Positions 44,275-53,429 of a DNA stretch of 64,000 nucleotides are shown one piece after another. The notes below the pieces were generated by a model. It worked only from the letters and a program-made list of their open reading frames with translations. It was not told the DNA's origin and made no database searches. The translations under genes were made by a program, and so were the position numbers. The DNA comes from JABWCE01 sp964617955 (GTDB lineage: Bacteria; Bacteroidota; Bacteroidia; NS11-12g; UBA9320). The stretch lies in assembly GCA_964617955.1 (NCBI GenBank), contig CAZTXB010000006.1:62001-126000 (forward strand), in the 5' to 3' direction. The first letter of the stretch is position 1. Every line of letters begins with the position of its first letter.

Positions 44275-45594
44275 ATGAAACCATCAGCCTTGCTCTTGTT
44301 AAGCGTTTTTATATTTGTTGAGTTCAGCCAGGCCCAATTGCAACCCTCCATAGGATTAACGCGTAAACCTTTAGACAGCGAAAAAATTTGTAAAATTCCC
44401 TTATACACAGGAAGTTTTAGTACCAGCGGAATTCAAAAAGGCGCATTTGCAAAAGACTTTAAACTGTATGGCATAGATGGTGATTCATTTCAACTTTCTA
44501 CCGAACTGGCAAAAGGAAAGCCGGTTTTAATTGTGGCCGGGAGTTTGACCTGTCCGGTATTCATGAGAAAAATAGCCACCATTAACCAGGTTATGAGTGT
44601 TTATGGCGATAAAATAAAGGTGATTGTCGTTTATGTTATTGAGGCTCACCCTACCGACACCTCACCCTATTTTGGTTTCGTAAACGTCACCTCCTCCAAT
44701 CAAAATGCCGGGATATTATTTAGGCAACCCCTTACTTATGGGGAGCGTAAACACTTGGTAGACACCATGGGATATTGGGCTAAATTAAATGCCCCGGTGT
44801 TTATCGATGGGCCCTGTAATGCATGGTGGACAAATTTTGGACCAGCGCCCAACAATGCCTACCTTATCCATACCACTGGAAAAATAGAAGCCAAGCACGG
44901 CTGGTTTCATAAAAACCCCGACAACATTTTCTGCGATATTGACCAGTTGTTAAAAACCAACAGTGGACTTTGTACGAGTGGTGGTTCTACCGGTACCTTC
45001 AACATTCAAAATCTCAACACGGCTGTCGGAAAGGTCTCAGAAATAATTTATGCCTATGTTAACCTTATAAACAATAGCACAAGCCCTGTTACACTCAGCA
45101 TTAAAAAAGGGCAAAAAAACATGCCGGCTGGCTGGCAAACTGCTATCTGTGCAGATGTGTGTTACTCCCCTACCGACGATTCGGTGAATGTAACCCTTTC
45201 ACCTAAAGTCACCCTTTTGATGAGTATGGATTTCATTACAGACGCCACCCCGGCCACAGGCAGTATCAAGGTCCAATTCAGAAATATTTCCAATATCAAT
45301 AATAAATTTCAAATCACTTTTAAAGCCACTTCAGAAACTTTAAAAAGTTGGCAGTTAAAAAAGCCAAGTATAAAATTCTACCCTAATCCGGTGGGTAATG
45401 CCTTATTTTTTGAAAATGAATTCTCTGAGAAACAAGTCACTGTGTTTAACAGTACAGGAATAAGTCAAATCATGCACATAAAAAACAATCAACTGGAGGT
45501 GGTTGAGCTGCCTGACGGCCTGTATTTCTTAAAATTTGAAAACAAGGGTGAGGTAGGCGTATTAAAATTTATTAAGTCAGGACGTGTCAATTAA
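44275..45594 (+). CDS. Secreted deiodinase-like (thioredoxin fold) protein with T9SS tail
   Basis: 439 aa. A signal peptide (ends ~20, EFSQAQ) precedes a thioredoxin-fold domain (~55-230) that resembles iodothyronine deiodinases: VLIVAGSLTCPVFM, VVYVIEAHPTDTSPY, NAPVFIDGPCNAWW and NNAYLIHTTGKIEAKHGWF. C93 stands where animal deiodinases have selenocysteine. A Cys-bounded linker (~235) leads to an Ig-like domain and then a T9SS sorting domain (KFYPNPVGNALFF ... LPDGLYFLKF). It is likely a surface or secreted thiol redox enzyme; whether it removes halogens is unknown. Confidence 0.8.
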   Translation: MKPSALLLLSVFIFVEFSQAQLQPSIGLTRKPLDSEKICKIPLYTGSFSTSGIQKGAFAKDFKLYGIDGDSFQLSTELAKGKPVLIVAGSLTCPVFMRKIATINQVMSVYGDKIKVIVVYVIEAHPTDTSPYFGFVNVTSSNQNAGILFRQPLTYGERKHLVDTMGYWAKLNAPVFIDGPCNAWWTNFGPAPNNAYLIHTTGKIEAKHGWFHKNPDNIFCDIDQLLKTNSGLCTSGGSTGTFNIQNLNTAVGKVSEIIYAYVNLINNSTSPVTLSIKKGQKNMPAGWQTAICADVCYSPTDDSVNVTLSPKVTLLMSMDFITDATPATGSIKVQFRNISNINNKFQITFKATSETLKSWQLKKPSIKFYPNPVGNALFFENEFSEKQVTVFNSTGISQIMHIKNNQLEVVELPDGLYFLKFENKGEVGVLKFIKSGRVN

Positions 45595-45633
45595 CAGGTT
45601 AACCATTTTCAGTCATGAAAAAGAAAAAATGCC

Positions 45634-46341
45634 ATGAATAAGGGCTTCTCGCTTCGCAACCTCTTTAAAAGCTGGGCCTTCACTCCGGGGCCAAAACAAA
45701 TTGCCGGCCAATTACGCAAACCCAGCGGGAAGCTTGGCAAGGTGGTTGGCGAAAAAATGAATGTAAGCAATGCAGGACTTTACGACTTTGTACTTGATTT
45801 AATGGACTTGAAAGAGGCGGACTCCATACTTGAAATCGGTTTTGGGAATGGCCTGTTTTTTGAAAAAATCTTCTCTAAGGCTAAAAATATTAAAGTTTCA
45901 GGTATTGACTATTCGCAAACCATGCTAAAGCTGGCACGTCAATTGAACCATAAATGGATTGAAAAGGGCAAACTTAATCTCGACCTTGGCGATTGCGAGG
46001 TGTTGCCCTACAAGGAGAATTCTTTCGAAAAGGTGTTTTGCATCAACGTAGTTTATTTCTGGAATAATCCAGTGGATAATCTTATGGAGATTCACCGTGT
46101 GCTCAAACCCGGTGGTAAATTTTATACCGGAATCAGAGATAAGGACAGCATGAAGCTACTTAATTTTACCCAATACGGCTTTACCATGTATGACGAAGAC
46201 TCATGGAGACGCAAGCTAAGAGAAAGTTTCTTCGAATACCTAGGCGTGACCAGCCTAGCGGAAGAAGAAATTGAATTTGAAGGGCAAAAATTTAAACCCA
46301 AAGGACTTTGTCTTATTGCCCAAAAACCTTCGAATGCGTGA
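45634..46341 (+). CDS. Class I SAM-dependent methyltransferase
   Basis: 235 aa cytoplasmic enzyme. SAM-binding motif I is ILEIGFGNGLFFE (~66-78), followed by the acidic GIDYSQTML (motif II) and FEKVFCINVVYFWNNP (post-II, typical of Methyltransf_11). The N-terminal ~50 residues (KSWAFTPGPKQIAGQLRKPSGKLGKVVGEKM) resemble small-molecule methyltransferases of this group. The substrate is unknown. It follows the deiodinase-like gene by 39 nt and is convergent with the copper monooxygenase gene. Confidence 0.85.
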   Translation: MNKGFSLRNLFKSWAFTPGPKQIAGQLRKPSGKLGKVVGEKMNVSNAGLYDFVLDLMDLKEADSILEIGFGNGLFFEKIFSKAKNIKVSGIDYSQTMLKLARQLNHKWIEKGKLNLDLGDCEVLPYKENSFEKVFCINVVYFWNNPVDNLMEIHRVLKPGGKFYTGIRDKDSMKLLNFTQYGFTMYDEDSWRRKLRESFFEYLGVTSLAEEEIEFEGQKFKPKGLCLIAQKPSNA

Positions 46342-46346
46342 GAGCC

Positions 46347-47900
46347 TTATGACTTTAAAAATTTTGCGAAATAGGCTTGACCATTCGCGTCCTCAAGTTT
46401 AAGGTAATAATAACCGGTTTTTAGATGTGAAACATCGATGTGATGCTTTCCCTTCATTTCATCCATCCGACTATTTTTTTCATATACCTTCCGGCCTTGT
46501 GCGTCGGTAATACTTGAGTGATAAAGTCTATTGTTTTGTGGCAGATCAAAAACCAAGGTCTCGTCGACGGGATTTTGCCCCAGAACCAATCGCTTTGGAT
46601 AATGCAGCGATACCAAATTGCCTGCCAAAAGGCTGCTGTCCTGCAAAATATTTTCGTCTCCGTTTTGATAAAACATAAAATAAAAAAACGTGAGCATCAT
46701 TTCACTGGTGGTGGCTTCACCGGCAAAAACGGCCCTTGGAGGATTATTGGGTTGCTTGGGATTATTTACAGTGTTGTCGTAAGTTACTATCGATTGAATT
46801 TTGTCACCCGTACTTAATTTTTGCAAGTATTGAAATTTGTATTGCTGCTGCCAGGCAAAATCCCAATCCTTAATTCTTACCAGAGGAATAGTGTCGCCAT
46901 TGGCTTGCTTAACAAAGACCTTTGTGCTTTTGCCAATGAGGTGCATATGTGGCATAACAGAAAGTAACGTGGCGTTTACAGGGCTGGTAAAACTTTGATA
47001 AAATGTTTTCACCTCATCCTTAGGAATAACCAAAGGACCGTTGCTAATATTTCTGTGTTCGAGAAGAGGCGCAATATAAACTTCTCTCAAATTTTTTGTG
47101 GGCGCATAGCGAAACACGACATAACTGCTATCTTTTTCGGTATGTGAACCGGCGGGATAATGGATTTGAAGAATAATCCGCGCATTCTTATACAACTTAA
47201 CCCCGGTCCCGGATGGAAAAGTGATGGGCTCGGCTCCGGGAACATAGGGCGCCAATAATATGGATGCACCCGAACCTGTTCCTCCAAAATTAGTGTATCC
47301 CGGCAAGGGATCTGCTTTGTCAAGCTTATCGGTAACATCGGTTGTATCCTGAAACACCAGAACATGGTGTACGATTTTTGGATTCCCGGGCACAATCTCG
47401 ATGGCCGTAACAAATTTATCGGCCGTTAAATTTGCAGGCAGCGAAAAGCATCTGTAAATATCTGAACCGTCGGCCGTAGAAGTGTAGGTCGGGATTTTTA
47501 TTTTGAGGTCGTAGGATCCGATTTTTACCGCATTGGAGTAAACAGGTTTTACCGGCGCTTTGGATTTATCGCCTTCAGGCGCACCCCCATCGACCCATTT
47601 CTGAATGGCTTCAATTTCTGAAGGTTTGAGTACCCGCTCTTCGGCATAATGGCGATAATTGGGGTCGCCGGGCCATGGAGGCATTATTTTATTTTCAACC
47701 TGATATTTAATGTTAAATCTGAAATTGTATACATCGCTATAGTCGAGAAACGAGGTTCCCGCTAAACCATTTGGGTTATGGCAATGTGTGCATCTTGTAT
47801 AAAGAATGGGAGCAATCTGTTCGGCCCAATTGGGTACCTGAGCAGATACGCCAATGAAGGCAAAATTCAGCAGCAGGGTTAATCTGAAGCCTGATTTCAT
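46347..47900 (-). CDS. Secreted cytochrome c / copper type II monooxygenase-like protein with T9SS tail
   Basis: 517 aa. After a signal peptide (ends ~20, GVSAQ) comes a single haem-c motif CTHCH (37-41) with a likely distal Met in NKIMPPWPGD. The middle (~130-420) shows the two-domain fold of peptidylglycine/dopamine-type copper monooxygenases: KIVHHVLVF, ILQIHYPAGS, MPHMHLIGKS and ATTSEMM (Met ligand). The last ~75 residues are a T9SS sorting domain (HIDVSHLKTGYYYLKLED). The start is ATG 47900; the upstream TTG 47921 is less likely. The electron donor and substrate are unknown. Confidence 0.85.
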   Translation of the reverse strand: MKSGFRLTLLLNFAFIGVSAQVPNWAEQIAPILYTRCTHCHNPNGLAGTSFLDYSDVYNFRFNIKYQVENKIMPPWPGDPNYRHYAEERVLKPSEIEAIQKWVDGGAPEGDKSKAPVKPVYSNAVKIGSYDLKIKIPTYTSTADGSDIYRCFSLPANLTADKFVTAIEIVPGNPKIVHHVLVFQDTTDVTDKLDKADPLPGYTNFGGTGSGASILLAPYVPGAEPITFPSGTGVKLYKNARIILQIHYPAGSHTEKDSSYVVFRYAPTKNLREVYIAPLLEHRNISNGPLVIPKDEVKTFYQSFTSPVNATLLSVMPHMHLIGKSTKVFVKQANGDTIPLVRIKDWDFAWQQQYKFQYLQKLSTGDKIQSIVTYDNTVNNPKQPNNPPRAVFAGEATTSEMMLTFFYFMFYQNGDENILQDSSLLAGNLVSLHYPKRLVLGQNPVDETLVFDLPQNNRLYHSSITDAQGRKVYEKNSRMDEMKGKHHIDVSHLKTGYYYLKLEDANGQAYFAKFLKS

Positions 47901-47944
47901 AGAAAAAATTTTTAATTTCAAGTGTTTAGGTTGGTTAAAATGTT

Positions 47945-48814
47945 TTACCTTACAGTAAAGAAATGATCTTTACCATTGATGGTAGCTTTGGCTGTGCGGT
48001 CGCAGGCTTCGTTGTTGAACGGATCGTAATCGACCGAAATCTGACTGTTTTTGCTTGTGTTTTTAAGGGTAAGTTTTCCCTTTATAAAAGTTTGAGCGCA
48101 GCCCAATTCAATTTTCTTTTTGAGAGGAAGGTCGATGTTTACGGTAAAGGCCTCTCCATTTCTGTTGATTCCGGAAGCGCTGCCACTGATTTCGAATACA
48201 TCGCCGAGCAATCCGGGACCCGGATCCATAATTTTTGTAATGACGCGATTAGCACTCCACGAAACACTTCCATTGCTGTTGGTGGCTTTTCCAAAGGTCA
48301 CTGATATTGTTAATTCCTTATCCTTTGTACGGGTGATCACCTTTTGTCCTGAAATTTGTGTCATTTCTGCCCCATTGCCACCAAAGAACAAATCAGATTC
48401 GGCAATGCTAATGGTTAAAATGGAACCAAGGCTTAAATAAGGAGCCGATAAGGTGAAATGTATTTTTCCTGAGCGGTATCTTCCATCTCCACACAATTTA
48501 CCAAATGGCATTTTAGACCCCAGGGGACCAAAGTCAATATTAAATTCTTTACCGTCGCCATCTGTAAAAGAGCTGTCGGTAATGGTTAGAAGGGCTCCAC
48601 TTGGCAAAATGGTTGAACCTTTCTTTTTAAGCCTCAAATCCGTAGACGCTACATCGTCGCCCAAATCGAATGCCGCAGTGAATTCATTTTCAGCTGTAGA
48701 ATTGTCCTCAGCCGACGTAATGGTTTCGAGAATTTGGGTTTTTTCTTTACCGCAATCCTGCAACACAAATGCTGTTAACAGCATCGCTCCTAAAATAAAT
48801 ATCTTGTTTTTCAT
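47945..48814 (-). CDS. Lipoprotein of unknown function
   Basis: 289 aa. The signal is lipoprotein-like (FVLQDC, Cys20). An acidic, disordered part follows (~25-65), then a strand-rich domain with repeated 'G-x-ITDSSFTDGDG' and 'SISVTFG' type segments, resembling secreted beta-sandwich proteins. No catalytic motif was seen. The start at ATG 48814 gives the signal at the very N-terminus; the frame continues upstream to 48904 without a better start. It is divergent from the T9SS protein at 49039. Confidence 0.7.
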   Translation of the reverse strand: MKNKIFILGAMLLTAFVLQDCGKEKTQILETITSAEDNSTAENEFTAAFDLGDDVASTDLRLKKKGSTILPSGALLTITDSSFTDGDGKEFNIDFGPLGSKMPFGKLCGDGRYRSGKIHFTLSAPYLSLGSILTISIAESDLFFGGNGAEMTQISGQKVITRTKDKELTISVTFGKATNSNGSVSWSANRVITKIMDPGPGLLGDVFEISGSASGINRNGEAFTVNIDLPLKKKIELGCAQTFIKGKLTLKNTSKNSQISVDYDPFNNEACDRTAKATINGKDHFFTVR

Positions 48815-49000
48815 GCCATTACTTTTTGTCGTTTTACAAAGTTCGCTTTTATTCCTTATCACACAAATATTATACCAAATGAAATAGATGAAACTTTCAC
48901 TCAACCACCAATACCAAGTGAAATGCCATTCTCATTCATAGACGCGTTTTATAAATTTTTCGTGAAGAAAGAAATGACTATTTTTTTAAATAAAACGATT

Positions 49001-49008
49001 TATATTTG
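49001..49008 (+). promoter_or_regulatory. -7 box TATATTTG of the T9SS protein gene at 49039
   Basis: A perfect TAnnTTTG match 30 nt before the ATG at 49039. It argues against the alternative start at 49006, which lies inside the box. Confidence 0.55.
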
Positions 49009-49038
49009 ATTCTATTTTATACGCAATCGTTTAGTATT

Positions 49039-50478
49039 ATGAAAAACAAAGTACCGCTTCTCATCGTGGTTTGTTTATTTGGCCTAAATCATTCCAAAGG
49101 CCAGTCCATCGTCAATTCCGGATTTGAGACCTGGAATACCAAGTTTCACTACGACGATCTGGCCATTTTTTCAAGCACCAATCCCCAGGCTTACCTATTT
49201 GGAGCGCCAATACCGGTTAAGAAATCGATGGATAAAATTTCAGGTCAACTCGGCCTCACACTTGAAACGGTTTCAACTCAAAATGACACCATTCCCGGCA
49301 TGCTCTTTTTAGGGCGACCTGGAAATATGAGCCTATCCGGAGGCTTTCCTTTTTCAGGTCACCCTGATTCCATCTCGGTATATGCCAAATATGACCTTAA
49401 ACCCAATGACACGGCTTCCATTATTATCTTTTATAAAAGATCAGGCGCTATGATTGGATTAAGCCGCCTGCAGTTTACCGGAAAACAAAGTATCTTTAAA
49501 AAATTCAGGGCTGCAAATTTTTGGTTCAATCCCAATAATGCAGATTCCATTGCGGTGATTATGAGCAGCTCTAACCTCGACGGCACAAAACATCCGGGCA
49601 GCTCTATCACCCTCGATAGCCTAAATTTATTCAATGCCGACCACTCGAGTTACGCTTTCCCCAACTATGATTTTGAAAATTGGTTCAAAATTCAATCAGA
49701 AGAACCTGAAGGATGGAATTCATTTAATTATTTGAATACCTCAAATCCAATGGCGAGCAAAACCACCGACAGACAGAGCGGTAGTTACGCCCTGAAAATA
49801 AAAAACGTGGAGACGCCTTTTGGACAAATCATGGGATTTATTAGCAATGGGAGGTTGTTAGGCGGCGATAATCCTGAAGGGGGGATGCGGGTAAATCAAA
49901 ACCCGTCAAAAGTAACTGGGTATTATAAATACAGTCCGGTAGGCCCCGATACTGCTATAGGTGGATTGTTTCTTTACCGCTACGATGCCACCCTGAAAAA
50001 AAATGTACTGCTGGAAGATACCCTTATAAAATTTGCTCCTGCTTCGGCCTATACTTATTTTGAGATTCCATTGAAATACGACAAAAAGCCCCTAGCCGAC
50101 ACGCTCAATATTTCGTTTGCCTCAACCAATCCAGACGATTCCACAACGAAAGCCGGCCTTGGAAGCACTTTGCTAATCGATAATTTGAACATTGAGTATA
50201 AAACAAATGCGTATAAAAATTTGGCAGAAAAGACTGCTGTCTATCTTAGTCCTAACCCCTTCAACACTTCAGCCAATTTATTTGTAGCCAATGCATCCTC
50301 CGGCTCAAAACTCGAGTTTAAGCTTTTGGACATGGAGGGGAAAATGGTGGAACGTTTCCCTATACTGAACGAGCAAACGGTCATTCAAAGAAATGGCTTG
50401 GCCAGAGGAGTTTACATGTACCAAATTGCCGATACCGAAGGCAAGCTACTTTTCACAGGCCGTCTGCTGATTGATTAA
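49039..50478 (+). CDS. Secreted T9SS protein with two carbohydrate-metabolism-like (PCMD-type) modules
   Basis: 479 aa. A signal peptide (ends ~21) is followed by two related modules (~25-210 and ~215-395), each starting with (G/D)FE-x-W and containing SITLDSLNLF or STLLIDNLNIEY near its end. This resembles jelly-roll modules of Bacteroidota surface proteins that may bind or modify glycans. The T9SS sorting domain is at ~405-479 (LSPNPFNTSANLFV ... GLARGVYMYQIAD). It is probably a cell-surface adhesin or glycan-binding protein; no enzyme motif was seen. Confidence 0.8.
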   Translation: MKNKVPLLIVVCLFGLNHSKGQSIVNSGFETWNTKFHYDDLAIFSSTNPQAYLFGAPIPVKKSMDKISGQLGLTLETVSTQNDTIPGMLFLGRPGNMSLSGGFPFSGHPDSISVYAKYDLKPNDTASIIIFYKRSGAMIGLSRLQFTGKQSIFKKFRAANFWFNPNNADSIAVIMSSSNLDGTKHPGSSITLDSLNLFNADHSSYAFPNYDFENWFKIQSEEPEGWNSFNYLNTSNPMASKTTDRQSGSYALKIKNVETPFGQIMGFISNGRLLGGDNPEGGMRVNQNPSKVTGYYKYSPVGPDTAIGGLFLYRYDATLKKNVLLEDTLIKFAPASAYTYFEIPLKYDKKPLADTLNISFASTNPDDSTTKAGLGSTLLIDNLNIEYKTNAYKNLAEKTAVYLSPNPFNTSANLFVANASSGSKLEFKLLDMEGKMVERFPILNEQTVIQRNGLARGVYMYQIADTEGKLLFTGRLLID

Positions 50479-50918
50479 GAAAGCGATCTTCTTTGTCACT
50501 GGATCTAAACTGTTCAGGCAGAGTTTTGCAATATATTTAGGGCCTGCTGAAAAACACTTAAAGGCATGATATGATGAGGTTCATTAAAAATTTTATTGCT
50601 TTTAATGCACGATAAAATTAGTGAACCATGAAAATATCGTGCATCGAATGCCTTCAGAAAGACGTTAGTTCATTGCACGTCCCTTACTTCGTCGGCTTCG
50701 GCTCGAGGTACGGCAAAGTACATCTTCGCCTTGCCTCCTTGTAATGAACGCACACTGAACTTTTTCAGTAAGCCCTATTTATTGCGCCATCTTATAAGGT
50801 TCTAAACTGAACTTCGCTCCTTGTTTATAAATTTTCATGAACTTTTGACTCAGGAGAATGGTTATTTAGAAAAAGTGGTAGCTTTCCGAAGATTTTACGC
50901 CTCCCTAACATTCCATTC
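50479..50918. other. Intergenic region containing a MITE-like element
   Basis: 440 bases between the T9SS protein gene and the YyaL-type gene. The left ~60 and right ~140 bases show no features. The middle is the inverted-repeat element described separately. No coding frame was found. Confidence 0.6.
50539..50776. mobile_element. MITE-like element with nested inverted repeats
   Basis: 238 bp. The ends AGGGCCTGCTGAAAAA (50539-50554) and TTTTTCAGTAAGCCCT (50761-50776) are complementary at 14 of 16 positions and are flanked by ATTT on both sides, a possible 4-nt target duplication. Inside lie further inverted pairs: ATGCACGATA with TATCGTGCAT near 50606 and 50640, and GTTCATTGCA (50668-50677) with TGTAATGAAC (50740-50749). 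There is no coding frame. This is the layout of a non-autonomous transposon. Confidence 0.7.
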
Positions 50919-52925
50919 ATGAACTCGATGCAGAATACCGGTCAACACAATTCCCTAAATAAGGCCTCAAGCCCATACCTGAAGCAACACGCCCATAACC
51001 CTGTAGATTGGTACGAGTGGGGAAAGGAGGCCTTGGACAAAGCAAAGGCTGAGAACAAACCCCTGTTGATCAGTATCGGATACAGCGCATGCCATTGGTG
51101 TCATGTCATGGCTCATGAGGTATTTGAAAATGAAGCATCGGCTGCTTTAATGAATGCCTATTTTGTTAACATCAAGATCGACCGTGAAGAACGGCCTGAT
51201 ATCGACCAGATATACATGGATGCTGCACAAATGCTCACCGGAAGGGGTGGCTGGCCGCTTAATATCTTTGCCTTGCCCGACGGAAGACCTTTTCATGGAG
51301 GCACCTATTTTCCAAAGAAAGACTGGGATATCATCGTATCACAAATTGCCGATCTTTACCAAACCAAACCTGAAACCGTTTTTGAATTTGCCCGAAATCT
51401 CAGCACCGGCATTAAGGATACCTACCGCTTTAATTTTAAAAAAACAGCATGGGGAGAAAACGATTTTCACTACGCGGTCCAACACCTTAAAAATACCCGT
51501 GATTTAAAAAATGGAGGTTTCAACAGGGCTCCCAAATTCCCGCTTCCGGTGGTTTATCAATTCGCCTTGCACTATGTTCATCTCTACCACGATCCCGAGT
51601 TGCTCGAATGGGTCGATCACAGTTTAAAGCGCATGTGCACAGGCGGCCTCTATGATACGGTTGGAGGTGGATTTGCCCGCTATTCGGTAGATGCCCAATG
51701 GCATGCCCCTCATTTTGAAAAAATGCTCTATGACAATGGACAAATGCTCGCCCTTCTTGCCAATACTTTTATGCTGACCAACGATGCCTTTTATTTAAAA
51801 AAAATGGAAGAAACCCATGACTTCTTTTTAAGGGAATGGCAGCAAGCCGATGGTGGACTTTACAGCGCATTGGATGCCGACAGTGAAGGCGTTGAAGGAA
51901 AATATTATACTTACCTCTGGGGCGAATTGGATGGCCTCAGTTTGGATCTGAAAAACTTTGAAGATGTTTTGCGTTATTTTAATATTAGTAAAGAGGGCAA
52001 TTGGGAACACGGACAGAACATTTTGTTTGCCACATCTACTCCAAAAGATTTTGCACAACAAGAACATCTGAATGCCGGAAATTTTGAAAACCAAATAAAA
52101 CGCTTTTTGGAGGCCCTAAACAGCCTTCGAAAAGACAGATTCAAACCAGGACTCGATGATAAAATACTCACTTCATGGAATGCGCTAGCAGCCACTGGGC
52201 TTCTAACCTGTTATCAGGCTACCGGTGAAAAAAAATATTTGGAATCGGCAGAGAGCATTTTGGCTTTTATTGAACAAAAACTCCACCATCAAGGGGAGCT
52301 TTACCGTAACTATATTGATGGGAAAGCAGTAATACCCGCTTTTTTAGAAGATTTTGTAATGCTGGCCGAAGCGCTCACCCTGGCTTACCAGCTCACCTTT
52401 AAAGAAGAATACCTGCTTAAGGCAAAAGCCATTCTCGAGAAGCTCGTTCTTGAATTTAAAGAGGAAGGTGAGCTCTATTTTGTTTTTAACCCGGATCCGC
52501 AACAGGAGTTATTTGTCAAGAAAATTGATTTAGGCGACGACGTGATCCCAAGTGCCAATTCTGTTTTATGTGAACTGTTGGTTAAACACGGTTTTTATTT
52601 TGAAAATACCGAATGGTTAAACCTTGCACAGGATATGCTTGAAAATTTAAGAGAGCAAGTACTTAAAGGGCCTGCATGGTACTGCCGTTGGCTATCAGCA
52701 GCCTTACTCGTCCAAAATGGCCTCAATCAACTCACTTTGGTCGATCGTGAAAGCCCTGTTTTTCAGGGACGCTATTTGCCCAATTCCATTTTAGTAAAGC
52801 CATCTTCCAATATTTCCCTTTCAACCGCTAAACTCAGTGCCGAATCGGGTTACTACCTCTGCAGGCAATTTGAATGCTATGCGCCTGAGCTAGATTTAGA
52901 AAAGGTTTTGGAAAGAATGTATTGA
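50919..52925 (+). CDS. Thioredoxin-domain protein of the YyaL/SPATA20 (DUF255) family
   Basis: 668 aa. The N-terminus NSLNKASSPYLKQHAHNPVDWYEW and the Cys pair C58-x-x-C61 (SACHWCHVM) belong to the DUF255 thioredoxin-like domain (~10-170). The rest is an (alpha/alpha)6-barrel like N-acylglucosamine 2-epimerases (PHFEKMLYDNGQMLAL; DKILTSWNALAATGLL). The family is conserved from bacteria to humans, but its reaction is unknown. It is flanked on both sides by copies of the MITE-like element. A second ATG at 50928 could be the start. Confidence 0.92.
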   Translation: MNSMQNTGQHNSLNKASSPYLKQHAHNPVDWYEWGKEALDKAKAENKPLLISIGYSACHWCHVMAHEVFENEASAALMNAYFVNIKIDREERPDIDQIYMDAAQMLTGRGGWPLNIFALPDGRPFHGGTYFPKKDWDIIVSQIADLYQTKPETVFEFARNLSTGIKDTYRFNFKKTAWGENDFHYAVQHLKNTRDLKNGGFNRAPKFPLPVVYQFALHYVHLYHDPELLEWVDHSLKRMCTGGLYDTVGGGFARYSVDAQWHAPHFEKMLYDNGQMLALLANTFMLTNDAFYLKKMEETHDFFLREWQQADGGLYSALDADSEGVEGKYYTYLWGELDGLSLDLKNFEDVLRYFNISKEGNWEHGQNILFATSTPKDFAQQEHLNAGNFENQIKRFLEALNSLRKDRFKPGLDDKILTSWNALAATGLLTCYQATGEKKYLESAESILAFIEQKLHHQGELYRNYIDGKAVIPAFLEDFVMLAEALTLAYQLTFKEEYLLKAKAILEKLVLEFKEEGELYFVFNPDPQQELFVKKIDLGDDVIPSANSVLCELLVKHGFYFENTEWLNLAQDMLENLREQVLKGPAWYCRWLSAALLVQNGLNQLTLVDRESPVFQGRYLPNSILVKPSSNISLSTAKLSAESGYYLCRQFECYAPELDLEKVLERMY

Positions 52926-52934
52926 GGAAATTTT

Positions 52935-52970
52935 GGCCTGCTGAAAAATGTGGAACTTTTACAATAGGCC
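52935..52970. mobile_element. Shrunken copy of the MITE-like element ends
   Basis: GGCCTGCTGAAAAA (52935-52948) is identical to the left end of the 238-bp element, and GAACTTTT followed by ACAATAGGCC matches its right end with changes. The interior is gone, leaving about 36 bp. It sits just after the YyaL-type gene, while the long copy sits just before it. Confidence 0.6.
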
Positions 52971-53047
52971 TTATCTAAAAGTTATATGCGATTTTTTAGA
53001 GTGCATTCCTATAATTGATAGCTTTCATATTTTTTGTCAAAATAAAG

Positions 53048-53078
53048 TTGCACATTCGGACAACTTTGTTTACCTTTG
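53048..53078 (+). promoter_or_regulatory. Promoter of the intact HigBA-type module
   Basis: TTG (53048-53050, -33) and TACCTTTG (53071-53078, -7) with a 20-nt spacer form a full Bacteroidota promoter. The toxin ATG at 53091 lies 12 nt after it, and the TTG at 53076 is part of the box rather than a start codon. Confidence 0.75.
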
Positions 53079-53090
53079 CAATGTATTAGA

Positions 53091-53429
53091 ATGGGGAAAA
53101 TAAGGACAGTCTTTTTGTATAAGAACTATTTTACTGACTTCTATCATAAACAGAAGCAGAAAGTAAAAAACAAAATCATCTGGACTTTTAAACTTATTGA
53201 AATAATCCAGCAAGTGCCGGAAGATTATTTGAAGCATTTGGAAGGTACAGATGGACTTTATGAAATAAGGGTTCAACTTGGAAGTGATATTTTTCGCATT
53301 TTTTGCTTTTTTGATGAAGGGAAATTGGTCGTTTTGGCAAATGGATTCCAAAAGAAAACTCAAAAGACACCTAAATCTGAAATTGAAAAGGCGCTAAAAA
53401 TTAAGAAGGAATATGAAACAGAAAAATAA
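53091..53429 (+). CDS. HigB/RelE-type toxin (Gp49-like)
   Basis: 112 aa. The family pattern is present: VFLYKNYFTDFYHKQKQKVKNKIIW, VPEDYLKHLEGTDGLYEIRVQLGSDIFRIFCFFD and VVLANGFQKKTQKTPKSEIEKA. Such toxins cut mRNA at the ribosome and are neutralised by an HTH antitoxin. The LYEIR-x(7)-FRIFCFF and GFQKKTQKTP residues around the active face are intact. It overlaps the antitoxin gene by 17 nt, toxin first, as in higBA loci. Confidence 0.88.
   Translation: MGKIRTVFLYKNYFTDFYHKQKQKVKNKIIWTFKLIEIIQQVPEDYLKHLEGTDGLYEIRVQLGSDIFRIFCFFDEGKLVVLANGFQKKTQKTPKSEIEKALKIKKEYETEK

Noticed and set aside
44275..45594. Selenocysteine in the deiodinase-like protein
   Set aside because: The position is encoded as Cys (TGT) and the frame has no in-frame TGA.
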